Notes under the pieces: generated by a model
The model's database searches: none
What the model was told of the DNA's origin: nothing
The model's input: the letters and a program-made list of their open reading frames with translations, nothing else
Made by a program: the position numbers and the translations under genes
Shown: in pieces, positions 60,905 to 64,000 of the stretch
How the letters are laid out: the number at the start of each line of letters is the position of its first letter
How positions within the stretch are numbered: the first letter of the stretch is position 1
NCBI GenBank assembly: GCA_019915015.1
Contig: JAHBBC010000013.1
Coordinates: forward strand, 1,054,001-1,118,000
DNA length: 64,000 nucleotides
Direction of reading: 5' to 3'
Source: Auriscalpium vulgare
Taxonomy: Eukaryota > Basidiomycota > Agaricomycetes > Russulales > Auriscalpiaceae

Positions 60905-62092
60905 TCACCCGCTCACACTGAGTCCTGTGCCGCTCTGCAACGACCTCCGCCCACGATCGACGCCCGCTATCACTTGAGCGGGCGGCTTGCCTTGCCTCAA
61001 ATCCAGTCGAAATTTTGAGGTTGCTGTGGGCTGCACGTCAGCACAAAACCTCCACAACCACGGCCAACGAACCTGGAAGTATTGAGGCCGTGCATACGTC
61101 CCAAAATCGACACCTGTGTCGCGGCACATCTCTTCCAACGCGGCCCGCACATGCTGCCCGGTATAGAGCGTCACAGTGACGAGCTGCAGGTCCGGCAGGG
61201 CGCGTAGAGGGTCGACTGCGAGCTCTGTGCACATGCCTGGCGGCGACCCCCATGTGTGGTAGCCGATATGCCGCAATGTCGGAGGTAGCGTAACGTGCTC
61301 CCCGGGAAGTTCATTCACAATGAGCGTCTTGAGTTGGACGAGCTGCTCTAAAATTTTCATCGGTGGGAAAGAATAGCCCTTGATCTGCAGACATTGCAGC
61401 TGCGGGAGAATGCCCGTAGAAATGAGGTACTCGCACAGCGCTTCGTCTGTCCACGTTGGGTGCATCAAACAGAGATGGCGCAGCGCGGGCAGGGGATTCG
61501 AAAGCCACAAGCACTGGCCAAGACTATCTGCGCGTATTCCGAGGGCCTCTACTGTTGGGGGAAGGGGGCAATTTGAGTAGCCTGCTCTCAGTAAGAGCAC
61601 GCGTGCCCCAGAGCACATCTGCACAACGGTGCTGATGGAGCTGTCCCTTCCGTGCACCGACAGGAGCACGGGCCTCAGCAGGATCGCACGCAGGCGTGCA
61701 TCAGATTCGGGGCTCAAGTCTTTGTTGCCATAGGTCCACTGGTGAAAAAATGATATGCCCTCGACGTGACGGCAGAGTTCCAGCAGACGGAGGCAGATAT
61801 CGTCATAGTCGGGAAGTAATGGCCAAGCCATGCGGATGTACCGGACGTGCGCAGCGAGGTGCGGGTGGATACTGAGGGCACTGACGATGAGTCGGATATT
61901 GCACTGGAGATCGTACAAATATACGCATTGGATGCGGCGGAAGAGGAGGCGCTGAGCGGTGGGAGTCCATGCGCGGCAGACGAGCGCACATGCGCGGAGG
62001 GTGGCACGATCGACAATCCCCGATTGTGACGAACGGAATGCCCATTCTATGATGAGGATCTGAACGTCTAGAGGGAGTTCGGTCGCCATCAT
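60905..62092 (-). CDS. F-box-like protein with leucine-rich segments (395 aa)
   Basis: The frame opens with GTG at 62,113; the first ATG is at 62,092 (M-M-A-T-E-L-P-L-D). The F-box-like motif is at about 4-55: L-P-L-D-V-Q-I-L-I-I-E-W-A, then C-A-L-V-C-R-A-W-T-P-T-A-Q-R-L-L-F-R-R-I. Repeated leucine-rich patches follow (L-R-H-L-C-L-M-H-P, L-Q-C-L-Q-I-K-G-Y, L-K-T-L-I-V-N-E-L). A Trp-rich segment (R-W-P-W-L-W-R-F) lies near 350. Intact single exon. By family a Skp1-binding receptor of an SCF ubiquitin ligase, substrate unknown. Confidence 0.82.
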   Translation of the reverse strand: MMATELPLDVQILIIEWAFRSSQSGIVDRATLRACALVCRAWTPTAQRLLFRRIQCVYLYDLQCNIRLIVSALSIHPHLAAHVRYIRMAWPLLPDYDDICLRLLELCRHVEGISFFHQWTYGNKDLSPESDARLRAILLRPVLLSVHGRDSSISTVVQMCSGARVLLLRAGYSNCPLPPTVEALGIRADSLGQCLWLSNPLPALRHLCLMHPTWTDEALCEYLISTGILPQLQCLQIKGYSFPPMKILEQLVQLKTLIVNELPGEHVTLPPTLRHIGYHTWGSPPGMCTELAVDPLRALPDLQLVTVTLYTGQHVRAALEEMCRDTGVDFGTYARPQYFQVRWPWLWRFCADVQPTATSKFRLDLRQGKPPAQVIAGVDRGRRSLQSGTGLSVSG

Positions 62093-62619
62093 GTGTCCGG
62101 ATGGGGTGGGCACCAGGGAGGATCGACCAGCGCGGCCGTCAGCGACTCGCTGCTGTTGATATCAAGCCTAGCAAGCAACGGTGAGTACGGAGTCTGATAC
62201 ATCACAAGTTGCAACGAAGTACGCACTAGGAGGAGTTCCACACGGTCCCCACGCCTCGGTGCACTACCGCTTTGCGGACAAAGAGGGTCCACTAACGACC
62301 TGCTACAGAAGTGAGTCAATGAAATGGCCAGGCTGTTAAGAGACCTAAGACTGACCGATGAGAGCGATACGGTAGGATGCTGTGCGGCGGTGGTAGGGGT
62401 TGTTGCCAATTAATGGCCACAGGAAGAGTTCCTGGTTCCGTATGGGACCTAGGTCTTGTCAGTGCAGTTGCCTCGCCTTTTATGGTAATCACACGTTGTG
62501 AGCGTTATGTGATCATGTGACGGTCACGCTATTGCGTGATGACGCGCGCGTACCTCCCTACTTCCTCTGCATGCAATGAGGTCCTCACAATATCACATAG
62601 ACCTCCACGAAAGCGCACC
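62093..62619. other. Intergenic, no gene seen
   Basis: Upstream of the F-box-like gene. No second gene or repeat recognised before the direct repeats at 62,620. Confidence 0.4.
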
Positions 62620-62819
62620 GCGTGCGCCTTTCGCTGCAACATCCTCGGCGGCGAATCATGTCCGTTTGAGAATCCACTCCTTGGCTGACACCTTCGTTCT
62701 CGTACGCTTGCCCCGCATCACTTGATCAGCTATGGATGTTTATCACCTTGTTCCTGATGATCTTGCTGTCGATGATTTTTCGTTGTCGTCTTCATTCCGG
62801 CCCGGTCACTGTACAACAG
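62620..62819 (+). repeat. 200-bp direct repeat, copy 1
   Basis: Matches 63,013-63,211 almost perfectly; one extra C at about 62,803. An ATG at 62,732 opens M-D-V-Y-H-L-V-P-D-D-L-A-V-D-D, and the extra C breaks the frame that would otherwise run into W-H-G-F-H-G-I-I-V-D-W-Y in the spacer. Confidence 0.88.
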
Positions 62820-63012
62820 CTCAATCAGTGGCATGGTTTTCATGGTATCATTGTAGATTGGTACAATGCCATCCCTGCCAAGGAGAATGTGATTGATGTT
62901 CTTGTGCCTGCGATTCATCAAGTTATAAGTTACAGGGGTACTTTCGATGGCAACAGGATGATCTTGGAAAATCACTTGTGTACAGCAGCTTGCAGATACA
63001 TTCACTACTTAT
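62820..63012 (+). other. 193-bp coding-like spacer between direct repeats
   Basis: Open in one plus frame (W-H-G-F-H-G-I-I-V-D-W-Y, A-K-E-N-V-I-D-V-L-V-P-A-I-H, F-D-G-N-R-M-I-L-E-N-H). The composition looks like real protein, possibly a fragment of a transposon or host gene; no family recognised. Confidence 0.4.
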
Positions 63013-63211
63013 GCGTGCGCCTTTCGCTGCAACATCCTCGGCGGCGAATCATGTCCGTTTGAGAATCCACTCCTTGGCTGACACCTTCGTTCTCGTACGC
63101 TTGCCCCGCATCACTTGATCAGCTATGGATGTTTATCACCTTGTTCCTGATGATCTTGCTGTCGATGATTTTTCGTTGTCGTCTTCATTCCGGCCGGTCA
63201 CTGTACAACAG
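63013..63211 (+). repeat. 200-bp direct repeat, copy 2
   Basis: Second copy, 393 bp downstream of the first. The ATG at 63,125 opens a 38-codon frame ending at TGA 63,239-63,241. Confidence 0.88.
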
Positions 63212-63260
63212 TGTAACGTCGATGCCCTTGTACTTAGGTGATCACGCCTGTAGAATCGTA

Positions 63261-63538
63261 CCCACGTATATCGACGTGGGCTGAGTATGATTCGATGGGG
63301 CGCGAGTAGTGAAAGTACAAAAGATGTCCTCTCCCAAGGAGAGGACGGATATATATATGCTACCCTTATGTAATCCCATCCCATCAATGATCCGAGGCTG
63401 TTCCCCAGGAACAGCCCCTTCACCTCAGCCCAGCTCCGAGCGTTGTCTGGAACCCGCGGTTCCGCACATGCTGGTCGTCCAAGTAGGACGACCGGTCCGA
63501 GTACACTACACCCTCCCCCTGGGGATCGATGGCGATCC
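63261..63538. repeat. Cluster of six short perfect hairpins
   Basis: Perfect inverted repeats at 63,261-63,280 (CCCACGT arms), 63,326-63,346 (GTCCTCTCC arms, 9 bp), 63,396-63,415 (GGCTGTTCC arms, 9 bp), 63,449-63,463 (GGAACC arms), 63,473-63,493 (GGTCGTCC arms, 8 bp) and 63,523-63,538 (GGATCG arms). Loops are 2-6 nt. No ORF conserved through them; TATATATATG at 63,351-63,360 lies between the first and third hairpins. Confidence 0.8.
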
Positions 63539-63625
63539 TCCAGCTGGTGATGATCCCGACACTGCGTGGTGATGATAATTTTTGTAGACGACCGCCGTGT
63601 CCCTCCCCCTGTCCCGATCCCACAC

Positions 63626-64000
63626 TCACTCCCCCTTGGGTTCGCCCATGGGTGAGGGGGAATCGGGCTGCACAGCATCGACCGCAATGTCGTCTACATT
63701 GCTGGTGGACGCTGGCATCATCCCCGCAGTGTGTTCAACACTGGCGGGGGCCGATTCCGCACCCTCTGGTATGTCGTTGACGACGTCCATGGGAGCGGGG
63801 TTGTTCGTGGATGGGACGGCGGAGGATGGGGTGGTGGCGACGTCCACCGGCGCAGTACCTCCCGCCGGCAGAGGTGCAATGTCCAGATTCACCTGACTGG
63901 ATGGAGTCGCCCGAGCAGGAGACGGGAATCGGTATAGCGTGCCGTGGCGGGCGACCATCTCACCTACGGTGGGATAGTCGGCCCACTCGGACTCATCCGA
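63626..64000 (-). CDS. C-terminal end of a gene that runs off the right edge
   Basis: Minus-strand frame open from the window edge to the stop at 63,626. It begins S-D-E-S-E-W-A-D-Y-P-T-V-G-E, then a Pro/Ala/Ser/Val-rich acidic tail (S-T-N-N-P-A-P-M-D-V-V, E-G-A-E-S-A-P-A-S-V-E) ending M-G-E-P-K-G-E. An ATG at 63,958 exists but the frame continues upstream without a stop, so the start is probably outside. Low-complexity composition gives no family. Confidence 0.5.
   Translation of the reverse strand, partial: SDESEWADYPTVGEMVARHGTLYRFPSPARATPSSQVNLDIAPLPAGGTAPVDVATTPSSAVPSTNNPAPMDVVNDIPEGAESAPASVEHTAGMMPASTSNVDDIAVDAVQPDSPSPMGEPKGE

Noticed and set aside
63975..64000. Hammerhead-ribozyme-like GGATGAGTCC on the minus strand at the right edge
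   Set aside because: The full catalytic core is absent and the stretch is explained by an open reading frame.
1..64000. CRISPR array or bacterial operon
   Set aside because: No regularly spaced identical repeats; splice sites, LTR elements and F-box/FunK1 genes show fungal nuclear DNA.

Overview
The window looks like an accessory, repeat-rich chromosome segment of a filamentous basidiomycete, probably an Agaricomycete and perhaps Polyporales-like. The signs are short GT-AG introns (50-75 nt), a fungal-specific FunK1 protein kinase, several F-box proteins, an AIM9-type aminoglycoside-phosphotransferase-like kinase remnant, and Ty3/gypsy chromovirus, Ty1/copia and LINE retroelements. No housekeeping gene, rRNA or clear functional tRNA was found.

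Layout. 0-2.9 kb: 5'-truncated LINE (minus). 2.9-3.4 kb: small ORF of a local gene family. 4.08-10.17 kb: complete Ty3/gypsy chromovirus (minus) with 273-bp LTRs and a TCACT target duplication. 10.2-13.7 kb: nested small elements, including a 1.09-kb LTR-flanked miniature element with 216-bp LTRs and a GACGA duplication. 14.4-22 kb: three members of the local gene family with shared upstream and downstream blocks. 23.06-27.67 kb: Ty1/copia element with identical 198-bp LTRs. 28-31.3 kb: a broken family-like gene, another repeat block and an intact four-exon orphan gene. 31.6-34.3 kb: F-box gene split by a 987-bp terminal-inverted-repeat element. 35-37.4 kb: two more family members. 38-39.7 kb: APH-like kinase pseudogene. 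40.4-54.3 kb: mosaic of segmental duplications with five or more family members, an intact F-box gene and F-box debris. 56-58.9 kb: five-exon FunK1 kinase. 59.8-62.1 kb: F-box fragment and intact F-box gene. 62.6-64 kb: 200-bp direct repeats, a hairpin cluster and a gene cut by the right edge.

The most unusual content is a set of about eleven to thirteen rapidly diverging small paralogues: a Pro/Ser/Thr-rich low-complexity N-terminus followed by a roughly 100-140 residue C-terminal module. The module carries a C-x-F tripeptide, then an F-x-F strand, then a late G-x-V-x-F/L-P-like strand. Several have a TATA box about 50-100 nt before the ATG. Some are intact, others broken by a stop codon, frameshifts or slippage duplications. 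I do not recognise the module. With the F-box and FunK1 genes and young transposons, the locus resembles a fast birth-and-death region; any biological role is inference.

Limits: all alignments were made by eye, exon models are predicted, and no database search was possible.
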